Source: Syntrophomonas sp. UBA4911 (GTDB lineage: Bacteria > Bacillota > Syntrophomonadia > Syntrophomonadales > Syntrophomonadaceae). Taken from it: 32,988 nt of DNA. Positions within the stretch are counted from its first letter, which is position 1. The number at the start of each line of letters is the position of its first letter. The DNA is taken from positions 1 through 32,988 of the forward strand of contig DHCD01000005.1 of the NCBI GenBank assembly GCA_002398105.1. The letters are read 5' to 3'. Below, one piece after another: positions 23,635 to 30,865 of the stretch. Both the position numbers and the translations under genes were made by a program. The notes beneath the pieces were generated by a model that was given only the letters and a program-made list of their open reading frames with translations, had not been told where the DNA came from and searched no databases.

Positions 23635-23817
23635 TTATTTTAAGAAGGATAGTATTATTCCAGCCAGAACACCTGCTCCCAGTGAGATTAAAGCAGTCTT
23701 TTTATCCATCAGGGCAGCAGTGATTTTTTGGAATTTTCTCCGGGTAAAATCACCCAGGATCAGTTGAATCTTGTTATTGGCGTCAATAATTATATTAGGC
23801 TTTTTGTCGCCTGGCAT
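23635..23817 (-). CDS. Small single-helix membrane protein (60 aa)
   Basis: A polar N-terminal 40 residues followed by a C-terminal hydrophobic helix (ALISLGAGVLAGIILSFLK), which suggests a tail-anchored protein. GGAAG sits about 9 nt before the ATG on the reverse strand. It begins 3 nt after the stop of the next gene upstream on the same strand (23821-24006), so the two form a tight pair. No family recognised. Confidence 0.6.
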   Translation of the reverse strand: MPGDKKPNIIIDANNKIQLILGDFTRRKFQKITAALMDKKTALISLGAGVLAGIILSFLK

Positions 23818-23820
23818 AAC

Positions 23821-24006
23821 TTAACACTTCCTTTGATCATTGTACTTTTTAATGACAGTAATAATGAGAAAATCAGCTCCCAATATGAGCAGGTAAAGTA
23901 ACAAGAAGCCGGGAGTATTGAATATATTTTTAAATATACCGTAAAAGACCATTATTGGCAGGAGCATAGTAAAACCAATGGCCAGTAACTTTAATGTTCT
24001 GATCAA
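23821..24006 (-). CDS. Small two-helix membrane protein (61 aa)
   Basis: Two hydrophobic segments (LLAIGFTMLLPIMVFYGIF and GFLLLYLLILGADFLIITVI) joined by a short polar loop, with a basic C-terminal tail (KKYNDQRKC). The start is TTG at 24006, supported by GGAGG 7 nt upstream on the reverse strand. It is directly followed by the single-helix protein gene. The pair may form a small membrane unit of unknown function. Confidence 0.6.
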   Translation of the reverse strand: MIRTLKLLAIGFTMLLPIMVFYGIFKNIFNTPGFLLLYLLILGADFLIITVIKKYNDQRKC

Positions 24007-24178
24007 TCGGCAGCCTCCGTTACATAAAAAATATTATTATTGAAAAAGTTGCATATAGATTATAACTCTACCAGGATATAAATAGGAGAGCTATCTTGCA
24101 GCCAGGGTATCTTTATGGTACAATCTTATCCTGTTGATGCTGTAGCATTCGGCTTGATTATTTGGAAAACTACTACTG

Positions 24179-24208
24179 TTGTTTTTTGGGTTGTAGTTCA
24201 CATATAAT
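24179..24208 (+). promoter_or_regulatory. Probable promoter of the acidic hypothetical gene
   Basis: A perfect TATAAT (24203-24208) with a weak -35 TTGTTT (24179-24184) at 18-nt spacing lies about 120 nt before the next + strand start. The rest of the 325-bp divergent gap 24007-24331 shows no gene. Confidence 0.45.
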
Positions 24209-24331
24209 CTAGGTAACAGGAGTACAATTTACTGTATACGTTTGAAGCATGAGGACGGCCTTGCCAGTTAAGCAAAAAGCGTACAATTGAATAGTTCCAG
24301 GTTGCGGCAAATAGATACGGAGGTGATGCTA

Positions 24332-24724
24332 ATGAAAAAGAAGTGGGGCAAAGGGGATCCGGTAAATCTCTCGGATTTACTGAAAATTACACCAGTAGCC
24401 AACGAAATCATACAGCTTAGCGAGGAACTGGAAATAAGTACCACCGACGTAATGTGGATAGTATCCCAGATAATTGATAATGGTGAAGAAATAAACGCTC
24501 ATCAGCGCCCGATAGATAATGAAGATGTACTGGACGATGAATGGGATGATATAGACCTGGAGCATCTTGAAGAGGACATGGATCAGGCCATGTATATGGT
24601 AAACGTTAAAATCAATGGCAGCGGCAGGTTCCCGGAAATAGGATTCAAAGCAGGCATCAATGATCGAGACGATATAGCCTATTTTTTTGACATGGTACTG
24701 GAAATGCTGGATAAACTGGACTAA
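24332..24724 (+). CDS. Acidic hypothetical protein (130 aa)
   Basis: A strongly acidic cytoplasmic protein. A basic MKKKWGKGD start is followed by a helical region, then a very acidic stretch around residues 65-85 (DEDVLDDEWDDIDLEHLEED-like composition), and a C-terminal part with a predicted strand (MYMVNVKINGSGRFPEIGF). No family recognised. ATG 24332 is preferred because GGAGGTGA (24319-24326) lies just upstream; a longer in-frame start at 24287 has no ribosome-binding site. A clear terminator follows. Confidence 0.65.
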   Translation: MKKKWGKGDPVNLSDLLKITPVANEIIQLSEELEISTTDVMWIVSQIIDNGEEINAHQRPIDNEDVLDDEWDDIDLEHLEEDMDQAMYMVNVKINGSGRFPEIGFKAGINDRDDIAYFFDMVLEMLDKLD

Positions 24725-24739
24725 ATCAAAAACATTTAC

Positions 24740-24767
24740 GGCCCGGGTAGAATTATCCGGGCCTTAT
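24740..24767 (+). terminator. Intrinsic terminator after the acidic protein gene
   Basis: GGCCCGG (24740-24746) pairs with CCGGGCC (24757-24763), extended by G-T, T-A and A-T pairs around a 4-nt loop, and followed by TTATTAATT. The hairpin is GC-rich, but the T-run is short. Confidence 0.7.
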
Positions 24768-24791
24768 TAATTAAGGCATAGGGGGAGTAAA

Positions 24792-25199
24792 GTGAACTGG
24801 CGCCGGGTTATTTATATTGCCCTGGTTGTATTTGGGGCCGCAATACTTTTCCGCAATATTCCCGATTCCCAACCGCAATTACCGGAACCGTTATTGGATC
24901 AACAGGTAATACTGCAGGATTTCTTGAATCTGGAGCACCAGGCATATTCTGAGGGTGATTACCAGCCTGATTCCATCTATTTCCCCTATGACTATAGAGG
25001 CGATCGGGGAAATGAATTTTACCTCACCATAAAAAATCAAGAGGGGATAGCAACCCTGAAATATGTGCTGGAGAAAAATTCCTCCGGGAAACTGGAATAT
25101 ATACTTAAGAACCGCTGGCCGGATATGAATCTTCCCGCCGATCGGTTTGAAAGCTATAAGTTTGAAGATGACGGCTGGGTTAATACCAACCGGCTATAA
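24792..25199 (+). CDS. Hypothetical membrane-anchored protein (135 aa)
   Basis: Starts at GTG (24792) with GGGGGAG upstream. An N-terminal hydrophobic segment (VIYIALVVFGAAILF) probably anchors the protein, leaving a soluble domain outside the membrane with many aromatic and acidic residues (DSIYFPYDYRGDRGNEFYL). No family recognised. It is convergent with the small reverse-strand gene that follows. Confidence 0.65.
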   Translation: MNWRRVIYIALVVFGAAILFRNIPDSQPQLPEPLLDQQVILQDFLNLEHQAYSEGDYQPDSIYFPYDYRGDRGNEFYLTIKNQEGIATLKYVLEKNSSGKLEYILKNRWPDMNLPADRFESYKFEDDGWVNTNRL

Positions 25200-25216
25200 T
25201 ATAGACCGGCAGGGGA

Positions 25217-25423
25217 TCAGTTCTTCTTCCGCTGCATTTTTTCAGCTCTAATGGTCAGAAATTCTACCAGGGGGGAATAATGGAGCAGAGCGCTGGTCAG
25301 AAGCACCGTAGCCAGTATTCCGCAAATACTGGCTACACCTCCGTGAACCATGCCGGTAGCGGAGACAAAATAAAAGCAAAGACACCATATGAATCGGGCT
25401 ATAACCCCATCGCGGGTCAACAT
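25217..25423 (-). CDS. Small membrane protein, DUF2892/YgaP-like
   Basis: A 68-residue protein with two hydrophobic helices. The order of a short basic lead, RFIWCLCFYF, and a second helix GILATVLLTSALLHYSPLVEFLTI resembles DUF2892 proteins, whose second helix ends in a similar CPLY-type motif; here the cysteine is replaced by Ser. AGGAAGGA lies about 7-9 nt before the ATG. The function of the family is unknown. Confidence 0.6.
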   Translation of the reverse strand: MLTRDGVIARFIWCLCFYFVSATGMVHGGVASICGILATVLLTSALLHYSPLVEFLTIRAEKMQRKKN

Positions 25424-25601
25424 ATAACTATCCTTCCTGTCTTTGAGTTATCCAAATCGGTCTAGACTTATCCGGGAGCATCTCTCCAATACCTGGTCCT
25501 GGTTTAGTATTAGTAGTCTAAAGCTTGCTATGTATCAGGGATGCCTGTAAAATCAGGTAAGAAATGAAAATTTGTCAAGTTTGGCGTAGTGAGGTTTTTT
25601 C

Positions 25602-27203
25602 ATGCAGTTAGATATGATCAATCTTATATGGCTGGGGCTGGGAGCATTACTGGGAGCCTCCATATGCTATGGGGTAATAAAAGGCAGATGGGAGGTTAGC
25701 CATACCCGGGAGTTAAGTGAGCGGATGGCTGAAGAAGCCATTTTGAGAGAAAGGCTGCAGAGCCGGGAAAGCTATATCCTTCAGCTAAATGCTGAGCAGG
25801 ATGAGCTTAGCCGCCGTATGGGGCAATTGCAGGAGGAATTAAAACATGAGCAGCAAACCCGGGCCGCCGCGGAAGAGAAAAACCGTCAGATTCCCGGACT
25901 GGAAGCGGCCGTAGCCAACCGGGAACAGCAGATAGTGCAATTGATGGAGGAAAACGCCAAACTACGCGAAAAACAGAGCGAATTGCAGACCAGGATACAG
26001 GAAGAGCAACGCCTGGTTGAAGAAAAAGTGGTTTTGCTGGATAAAGCTCAGGAAAATCTGCTGGCAGCTTTTAAGGCGCTTTCGGCCGAGGCCCTGCAGA
26101 CCAATAATCAAGCTTTTCTGGAATTGGCTCAGGTTTCTTTGGAAAAATATCAGGCAGGAGCCCAAAGCGACTTGGAAAAGCGCCAGCAAGCCATCAATCA
26201 CTTGGTTGAACCTTTGCAGCAATCTCTGGCTAGAGTTGACCGGGAAATAAAAGAACTGGAAAATGTGCGCAGCTCAGCTTATGCAGGCCTGAGTGAGCAA
26301 GTCAAATCCATGGCTCGCACTCAGGTGCAGCTGCAGGCAGAAACCGCCCAACTGGTAAAGGCTCTGCGTATGCCTAACACAAGAGGCAGATGGGGAGAGA
26401 TCCAGCTTAGACGGGTGGTGGAAATGGCAGGCATGGTGGAACACTGCGACTTTTACCAGCAGCAATCGTTGGATACGGAAGAGGGCAGGCAGCGTCCCGA
26501 TATGCTGGTCAGGCTGCCCGGCGAACGCTTTATAGTAGTTGACTCCAAAACCCCTTTACTGGCTTATCTGGAGGCCATTGAAACTGGGGATGAGGAGGTC
26601 CGTCGGCATAATCTGAAAGAACACGCTCGCCAGGTACGGACTCAGGTTAATCAATTGGCCAGTAAAAATTACTGGGAACAGTTCCAACCTGCCCCCGAAT
26701 TCGTAGTATTATTTTTGCCCGGGGAGTCTTTTTTCAGTGCGGCGTTGCAGCAGGATCCGGCTCTGATAGAGTATAGCTCCCAGCAAAAAGTGATTTTGGC
26801 CACTCCTACCACCTTAATAGCTCTTTTGCTGGCAGTGGCCTATGGCTGGCGCCAGGAGAGCATTGCCGAAAACGCTGTGCAGATCAGCGAACTGGGCAAA
26901 ACTCTTTATAATCGTCTCAGTTTAATGACCAATTATTTTAGCGATTTGAGAAAAGGGCTGGAACGTTCTATCGACGCTTATAACCGGGCAGTCGGCTCCA
27001 TGGAATACCGGGTATTGCCCACAGCCCGGAAATTTAAGGAGCTGGGGGCAGCCAACGGGAAGTCCATCCCGGTGCTGGAGCCGGTTGACAAAATACCGCG
27101 CCATTTACTTAAGCGGGAGGATGAGACCGAAGAGGGACAAGTATACCAGACAGCAGCTTGTGCTTATGATGACAATGGGCATGATTCCTCCCCGGAGGGA
27201 TAA
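25602..27203 (+). CDS. rmuC: RmuC family DNA recombination protein
   Basis: A 533-residue protein. An N-terminal membrane helix (LIWLGLGALLGASICYGVI) is followed by a long coiled coil rich in Glu, Gln, Leu and Arg (about residues 35-240), then the RmuC nuclease-like domain. The domain is marked by RGRWGEIQLRRVVEMAGM, RPDMLVRLPGERFIVVDSKTP (a PD-(D/E)xK-like core) and SKNYWEQF...EFVVLFLPGE. RmuC limits DNA inversions and contributes to genome stability. GAGG lies about 8 nt before the ATG. The last 40 residues are polar and variable. Confidence 0.94.
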   Translation: MQLDMINLIWLGLGALLGASICYGVIKGRWEVSHTRELSERMAEEAILRERLQSRESYILQLNAEQDELSRRMGQLQEELKHEQQTRAAAEEKNRQIPGLEAAVANREQQIVQLMEENAKLREKQSELQTRIQEEQRLVEEKVVLLDKAQENLLAAFKALSAEALQTNNQAFLELAQVSLEKYQAGAQSDLEKRQQAINHLVEPLQQSLARVDREIKELENVRSSAYAGLSEQVKSMARTQVQLQAETAQLVKALRMPNTRGRWGEIQLRRVVEMAGMVEHCDFYQQQSLDTEEGRQRPDMLVRLPGERFIVVDSKTPLLAYLEAIETGDEEVRRHNLKEHARQVRTQVNQLASKNYWEQFQPAPEFVVLFLPGESFFSAALQQDPALIEYSSQQKVILATPTTLIALLLAVAYGWRQESIAENAVQISELGKTLYNRLSLMTNYFSDLRKGLERSIDAYNRAVGSMEYRVLPTARKFKELGAANGKSIPVLEPVDKIPRHLLKREDETEEGQVYQTAACAYDDNGHDSSPEG

Positions 27204-27233
27204 CCGCCAGTTACAATATTTTCAAAAAAGACA

Positions 27234-27262
27234 TTAACGCAATGTAATTATTGTGATATAAT
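27234..27262 (+). promoter_or_regulatory. Promoter of the 29-residue microgene
   Basis: -35 TTAACG (27234-27239), a 17-nt spacer, and an extended -10 TGATATAAT with a perfect TATAAT (27257-27262). It lies 45 nt before the microgene ATG and 30 nt after the rmuC stop. Confidence 0.7.
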
Positions 27263-27307
27263 AATAATGTATGGTTAAGTTGCTTTTGCTCAGAAGGAGG
27301 TGATAGC

Positions 27308-27397
27308 ATGGATAAGAAGCTGATTGACCAAATCCTCAAAGATATCGGCCTTGAGCATATTGAGGAAGGTAATGAGGGTAAAGACGACAACGAATAA
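27308..27397 (+). CDS. Microprotein of 29 residues
   Basis: A complete tiny gene beginning MDKKLIDQILKDIGLEHIEE and ending in an acidic, polar tail (EGKDDNE). Its ribosome-binding site AGAAGGAGGTGAT (27291-27303) is a near-perfect anti-16S match, 5 nt from the ATG. It has its own promoter and a strong terminator starting at its stop codon. The first 15 residues can form an amphipathic helix, and there is no signal or membrane segment. No family recognised. The quality of the expression signals makes a real, possibly abundant peptide likely. Confidence 0.75.
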   Translation: MDKKLIDQILKDIGLEHIEEGNEGKDDNE

Positions 27398-27438
27398 AAA
27401 GAAGCCGTTTAAGTGGAGTCCTTAAATGGCTTCTTTTT
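27396..27438. terminator. Bidirectional terminator between the microgene and the PdaB-like gene
   Basis: AAAAAGAAGCC and TTTAAG on the left pair with CTTAAA and GGCTTCTTTTT on the right (27421-27438), with a short loop. The A-run on the left and T-run on the right allow termination from both sides of the convergent pair. Confidence 0.88.
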
Positions 27439-27449
27439 ATTTGGGGTAT

Positions 27450-28184
27450 TTATTTCTTTGCTTTTTCAGTCTCCTTAAGCAATTCGGAGACGGTTACAAA
27501 GGTATAGCCCTGTTGCTTCAGGTTTTTAATTACTGTCGGCAGAGCTTCATGAGTCTGTTTGCAGGTATCGCTGGCATGCATAAGGATAATATCTCCCGGG
27601 TGAGCGCGTTTGCTGACCCGCTCAATGATAGTGCTGGTCCCCGGGTTCATCCAATCCAGGGAATCGGTACTCCATTGTATAGCTTCATAATTGCATTCAT
27701 GAATGGCTTCAATTACCTGGTCGTTATAATCGCCGTTAGGCGTCCTGATAAGTTTGGCGTCAACTGCAGTCACTTCTTTGATATTCTTGTGGGCCTTCAT
27801 CACTTCTTCTTTAATCTCAGTCTTACTGAGGTTGCTCAAATTAATATGGCGATAGCCGTGACTACCGATTTCATGCCCGTCTTTCTTAATCCGTTGGGCT
27901 ATTTCAGGATATTGCTTAACCCAGGGGCCGGAAAGGAAAAAAGTGCATTTTACCTTATTTTCCTTAAGAATTTCAATTATCGGCATCGGGGTCTTATTAC
28001 CCCAGCTTATATCAAAGGTCAGTGCTACTACTTTCTTATCGGTAGGGACTTCGTAGATCGGCTTAACCCGATGATAAGCCTGCACATACACTACACTACT
28101 GACCAAGACCACCAAGGCTACCATACCGATGAGGATAAGTCTAGCCTTGGCGGGCAGTTCATAGAAACCGAAGATTTTCGGCAT
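27450..28184 (-). CDS. pdaB: Polysaccharide deacetylase, PdaB-like sporulation protein
   Basis: A 244-residue protein with an N-terminal signal anchor (LILIGMVALVVLVSSVVYV) and a NodB homology domain. Motif 1 reads TFDISWG instead of the usual TFDDGP, the form seen in the PdaB sporulation branch. Motif 2 is HGYRH, motif 3 is RTPNGDYND, and the late motif is ILMHASD. In Bacillus, PdaB is needed to keep the spore cortex stable, so this supports a spore former. The loss of the second aspartate may weaken catalysis, as in family members generally. GGGGGG precedes the ATG. It is 28 nt downstream of the second deacetylase gene. Confidence 0.85.
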   Translation of the reverse strand: MPKIFGFYELPAKARLILIGMVALVVLVSSVVYVQAYHRVKPIYEVPTDKKVVALTFDISWGNKTPMPIIEILKENKVKCTFFLSGPWVKQYPEIAQRIKKDGHEIGSHGYRHINLSNLSKTEIKEEVMKAHKNIKEVTAVDAKLIRTPNGDYNDQVIEAIHECNYEAIQWSTDSLDWMNPGTSTIIERVSKRAHPGDIILMHASDTCKQTHEALPTVIKNLKQQGYTFVTVSELLKETEKAKK

Positions 28185-28212
28185 AATAAACCGACCCCCC
28201 TATTGCGCTTTT

Positions 28213-28995
28213 TTACATTTTTATGGTAGCTGATGTTTCTTTATTACTGGTTTCCAATTTAATTAGCTCACTCATAGTCATAAAGCGGTAGCCTTCTTCC
28301 TGCAAACGGGAAATTATCATATCGGTAGCCTTGGCGGTCTGCATACCGTTGGGGCAGCCATCGTGCAAGATAATAATCTGCCCGGGCTGGATATTTTTTA
28401 TTACATTCTTGGCAATGGTCGGCGCCTTTACCCCATTACGCCAATCTTTACTGTCCTGCTGATAGGTCCAGTAGGCTATCGTCATTTTTTCCTTCTTAGT
28501 CATCGCCACCAGGTCATAGGAAAGATATCCTCCCGGTGGACGTAATAAAACAGGATTTTGCCCGGTAAGACGTTTGATGATATTCGTAGTTCGGGTTATC
28601 TCATCAAGCTGAATCTCTTTGCTGATCTTATTAAAATCAGGATGACTGTAACTATGATTGCCGATCTCGTGACCTTCGGCAGCCATTCTTTTTAGAATTT
28701 CCGGGTGGGATTCCGATCGCTGGCCCATTACAAAAAAAGTGGCCTGGACTTTATGCTTTTCAAGTACATCCAGCAATACTGGAGTAAACTGGGGGTCAGG
28801 ACCATCATCGAAGGTAAGGGCAACAACCTTTTTATCGGTTTTTATTTTATCCACCACGATCTTTTCCTGCTTCCAATTATCCATATTGGGATGTAGAGCA
28901 AGGGAGGAGGTAGTTATCAGCAAAACCATGACCAACATAAAGAAGATCAGGTAGAAACCTGCGGTTCGTTTGCGCATTACTAATATGAAAATCAT
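28213..28995 (-). CDS. Polysaccharide (peptidoglycan) deacetylase, NodB domain
   Basis: A 260-residue exported or membrane-anchored enzyme with a hydrophobic leader (GFYLIFFMLVMVLLITTSSLAL). The NodB domain has all canonical motifs: TFDDGPD with both aspartates, HSYSH for metal binding, RPPGGY, DW and the late ILHDG. It removes N-acetyl groups from cell-wall glycan. ATG 28995 is kept because GAGG lies 5 nt upstream; ATG 28977 is an alternative. It is a tandem paralogue of the PdaB-like gene and probably in the same transcript. The two proteins share the TDKKVVALTFD lead-in. Confidence 0.9.
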   Translation of the reverse strand: MIFILVMRKRTAGFYLIFFMLVMVLLITTSSLALHPNMDNWKQEKIVVDKIKTDKKVVALTFDDGPDPQFTPVLLDVLEKHKVQATFFVMGQRSESHPEILKRMAAEGHEIGNHSYSHPDFNKISKEIQLDEITRTTNIIKRLTGQNPVLLRPPGGYLSYDLVAMTKKEKMTIAYWTYQQDSKDWRNGVKAPTIAKNVIKNIQPGQIIILHDGCPNGMQTAKATDMIISRLQEEGYRFMTMSELIKLETSNKETSATIKM

Positions 28996-29104
28996 AGCTG
29001 CCTCATTCCATTTAGCTTTTTTTACTTAATCTATATTTAATCGGAAACGGAACTATGCCTCTAGATGAGACAGTTGTTAGGGGCGGTAAAAAAGAGAGAA
29101 TCCA

Positions 29105-29163
29105 GGAGTGCTTACTTGACGCGGAAGAAGCCGCAAGTTCGAATCTGGTACGGCTCAGCATAA
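29105..29163 (+). pseudogene. Remnant of a tRNA-Val gene (3' part)
   Basis: From GGAGTGCTT to CGGCTCAGCA this stretch matches the 3' three-quarters of the intact tRNA-Val at 30751-30825, with about six changes, and the likeness continues into the following CATAAAAAG. The 5' acceptor strand is missing, the anticodon stem has an A-G mismatch and the T stem is damaged, so it cannot be a working tRNA. The rest of the gap 28996-29291 holds only the promoterless tail and a terminator. Confidence 0.85.
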
Positions 29164-29168
29164 AAAGG

Positions 29169-29199
29169 CATGTCTTCCCGCCAAGGAAGGCATGTATTT
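29169..29199 (+). terminator. Terminator following the tRNA remnant
   Basis: CATGTCTTCC (29169-29178) pairs with GGAAGGCATG (29185-29194), ten pairs with one wobble and a 6-nt loop, then TATTTTT. It is probably left over from the former tRNA transcript. Confidence 0.75.
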
Positions 29200-29291
29200 T
29201 TCTGTCAAGCAGAGAATGGTATTATAGAGAAAAGGCTTGTTGTCATAGACAGACGAACAGGAATTTAACACTATTGATAAAGAAGGAAAAA

Positions 29292-29630
29292 ATGAGTAAG
29301 AAGTTGCTATGTATAAAACTGATTCATACAATCATCTGGGCATTCTTTGTCTTAGTGATTTTCTATATCCTGTTGGCAGGTATATTGGATAAGATCAATG
29401 TATATACCTTTATTGCCATTGGGCTGGTCGTGGCGGAAGGATTGATTCTTCTGTTGTTTGGCTGGAGATGTCCGTTGACGGTTGTGGGGGAAAAATATAC
29501 CGATGATTATGAGATAGGCTTTGATATTTTCCTTCCCAAATGGATGGCCAAGAATAATAAAGTTATTTTTGGAACGCTTTTTGGGATTGGTGTAGTTATC
29601 GTAATTTTAAGGCTGCTTGATATTTTCTGA
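29292..29630 (+). CDS. Small membrane protein of unknown function (112 aa)
   Basis: Three hydrophobic segments (TIIWAFFVLVIFYILLAGI, FIAIGLVVAEGLILLLFGW, VIFGTLFGIGVVIVILRLL) separated by polar loops. The second helix is followed by RCPLTVVGEKY, a motif pattern reminiscent of DUF2784-type proteins, though I am not certain of that. AAGAAGGA lies just upstream of ATG 29292; the longer open frame upstream runs through the tRNA remnant and is not coding. It sits inside the segment bounded by the two tRNA-Val copies. Confidence 0.7.
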   Translation: MSKKLLCIKLIHTIIWAFFVLVIFYILLAGILDKINVYTFIAIGLVVAEGLILLLFGWRCPLTVVGEKYTDDYEIGFDIFLPKWMAKNNKVIFGTLFGIGVVIVILRLLDIF

Positions 29631-29715
29631 AGTAAATTCTAATTTATGGTGGCTATTATACGGCAACGCCCTGCCAACTCAAAAAATCTTTTTACCGATC
29701 ATTAATCCAAGATTA

Positions 29716-29758
29716 TCGGGCTGAAAAAGGATGTAATCGGGCATCTTTTTCAGTCCGA
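29716..29758. terminator. Hairpin between the membrane protein gene and the MerR gene
   Basis: TCGGGCTGAAAAAGGATG (29716-29733) pairs with CATCTTTTTCAGTCCGA (29742-29758), with one bulge and one wobble. It could terminate the upstream gene from the + side. The remaining bases 29631-29848 hold the MerR promoter and no other gene. Confidence 0.6.
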
Positions 29759-29792
29759 TTCTTATGTTGCACTAAAAAATAATAAAAAGATA

Positions 29793-29823
29793 TTGACCAT
29801 GACGTAACGTAATAGTTTAGAAT
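29793..29823 (+). promoter_or_regulatory. MerR-type promoter with a 19-bp spacer
   Basis: -35 TTGACC (29793-29798) and -10 TAGAAT (29818-29823) are separated by 19 bp, the over-long spacing characteristic of promoters activated by MerR-family regulators. The spacer contains GACGTAACGT, a partly palindromic site of the kind bound by TipA/Mta-like regulators. The gene 25 nt downstream encodes such a regulator, so autoregulation is likely. Confidence 0.7.
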
Positions 29824-29848
29824 CAGTTTTGAAAGGAGGGAAACACCC

Positions 29849-30595
29849 ATGAACGCAAAGGAAGTAGCAAAATTAACTGGTATTAGCGTGCGCACGCTCC
29901 ATCATTATGATGCTATCAATCTGCTTCGTCCCAACAGAAATAAAGAAAATGGCTATCGTGAATATTCAGAGGAAGATATGGATAAGCTGCAGCAGATTCT
30001 ATTTTTTAGAGAATGCGGTTTCCCTTTGGCCAAAATTCAAAAATTGCTTAACAGCTCTTCTTTTAATAGAGAAGAAGCATTTCAACTGCAGAAAAAATAT
30101 CTTCTGCATGAGAAAAAGCGTATTGAGACAATGCTTGATACGCTTAACAGATCCATGAAATCAATGAAAGGAGAAATCACAATGAGCCTAACTGAAAAAT
30201 TTGGTGGTTTTGATATGAATAACAATCCCTATGAGGAGGAGGCTCGCCGCCTTTGGGGCGATGAAGCCGTGGATAAAAGCAATGCCCATATATCATCGCT
30301 GACTATGGAGGAAAAAGACTCTATTGCGAAAGGAATGGATCATCTGTTTACCGAGTTGGCTACAATCCGAAATGAAAATCCAGCTTCGGATACTGCGCAA
30401 AAAGCCATGGAAAAGATGTATCGGCACTTTAATAAGAACTTTGGCTATCAGTATACACTGGAAGCATTTGCCGGAGTCGGTCAAATGTATATCACAGACA
30501 TAAGATTTACTGAAAACGTAGACCAATATGGGAAAGGACTTTCCCAATTCCTTGCAGAGGCGATGAAAATTTACGCAGATAGTCAGACAGAATAG
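29849..30595 (+). CDS. MerR-family transcriptional regulator with TipAS-like ligand domain
   Basis: A 248-residue protein. Residues 1-70 are a MerR winged helix-turn-helix (KEVAKLTGISVRTLHHYDAI, then RPNRNKENGYREYSEEDM). A linking coiled coil covers about 75-115. The C-terminal domain (about 125-245) matches the all-helical TipAS antibiotic-recognition domain, with EEARRLWGDEAVDKSN and YADFVA-like late helices. Relatives (TipAL, Mta, SkgA) bind peptide antibiotics or other drugs and activate promoters with long spacers. GGAGGG precedes the ATG. No drug pump or resistance gene lies next to it, so its regulon beyond itself is not visible here. Confidence 0.92.
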   Translation: MNAKEVAKLTGISVRTLHHYDAINLLRPNRNKENGYREYSEEDMDKLQQILFFRECGFPLAKIQKLLNSSSFNREEAFQLQKKYLLHEKKRIETMLDTLNRSMKSMKGEITMSLTEKFGGFDMNNNPYEEEARRLWGDEAVDKSNAHISSLTMEEKDSIAKGMDHLFTELATIRNENPASDTAQKAMEKMYRHFNKNFGYQYTLEAFAGVGQMYITDIRFTENVDQYGKGLSQFLAEAMKIYADSQTE

Positions 30596-30604
30596 CAATT
30601 AAAC

Positions 30605-30621
30605 CCCACTAAATTAGTGGG
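30605..30621 (+). terminator. Small hairpin after the MerR gene
   Basis: CCCACT (30605-30610) and AGTGGG (30616-30621) enclose AAATT just after the MerR stop codon. The downstream T-content is low (CTTCAATCT), so termination may be weak. Confidence 0.5.
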
Positions 30622-30750
30622 CTTCAATCTCCGGTATTTTTAAAAAGCCTTAAACTTTAAAGGATATGGGGCAGATATTGTAATGAACCCGTGCCCTCCT
30701 TATCCTATTGATTTCTGGTAATGATAAGGTTATAATAAATATCGTCCTGT

Positions 30751-30825
30751 GGGCCGTTAACTCAGAGGGAGAGTGCTTCCTTGACGCGGAAGAAGCCACA
30801 AGTTCGAATCTTGTACGGCCCACCA
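30751..30825 (+). tRNA. tRNA-Val (anticodon GAC)
   Basis: A complete cloverleaf: acceptor GGGCCGT/ACGGCCC, D arm ACTC/GAGT, anticodon stem CTTCC/GGAAG with loop TTGACGC giving anticodon GAC (Val), a 5-nt variable loop, T arm ACAAG/CTTGT with TTCGAAT, discriminator A, and an encoded CCA (30823-30825). A TATAAT-like box (TATAAT at 30731-30736) lies about 15 nt upstream, and a terminator follows. Confidence 0.96.
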
Positions 30826-30840
30826 TAAAAAGCATTCTGA

Positions 30841-30865
30841 AGCCCTGATTTATCGGGGCTTTCTT
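30841..30865 (+). terminator. Intrinsic terminator of the tRNA-Val gene
   Basis: AGCCCTGAT pairs with ATCGGGGCT (30841-30860, one G-T wobble) and is followed by TTCTTATT. It lies 15 nt after the tRNA CCA end. Confidence 0.8.

Noticed and set aside
27426..28229. 267-residue forward frame opposite the PdaB-like gene
   Set aside because: Antisense shadow of a clearly conserved NodB protein; no start signals.
29055..29291. In-frame extension upstream of the small membrane protein
   Set aside because: It passes through the tRNA remnant and its terminator, and the ribosome-binding site is at 29284-29291.
30650..30835. Reverse-strand 61-residue frame with GRTRFELVASS-like sequence
   Set aside because: It runs antisense through the intact tRNA-Val. 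This peptide is a well-known spurious translation of tRNA flanks.
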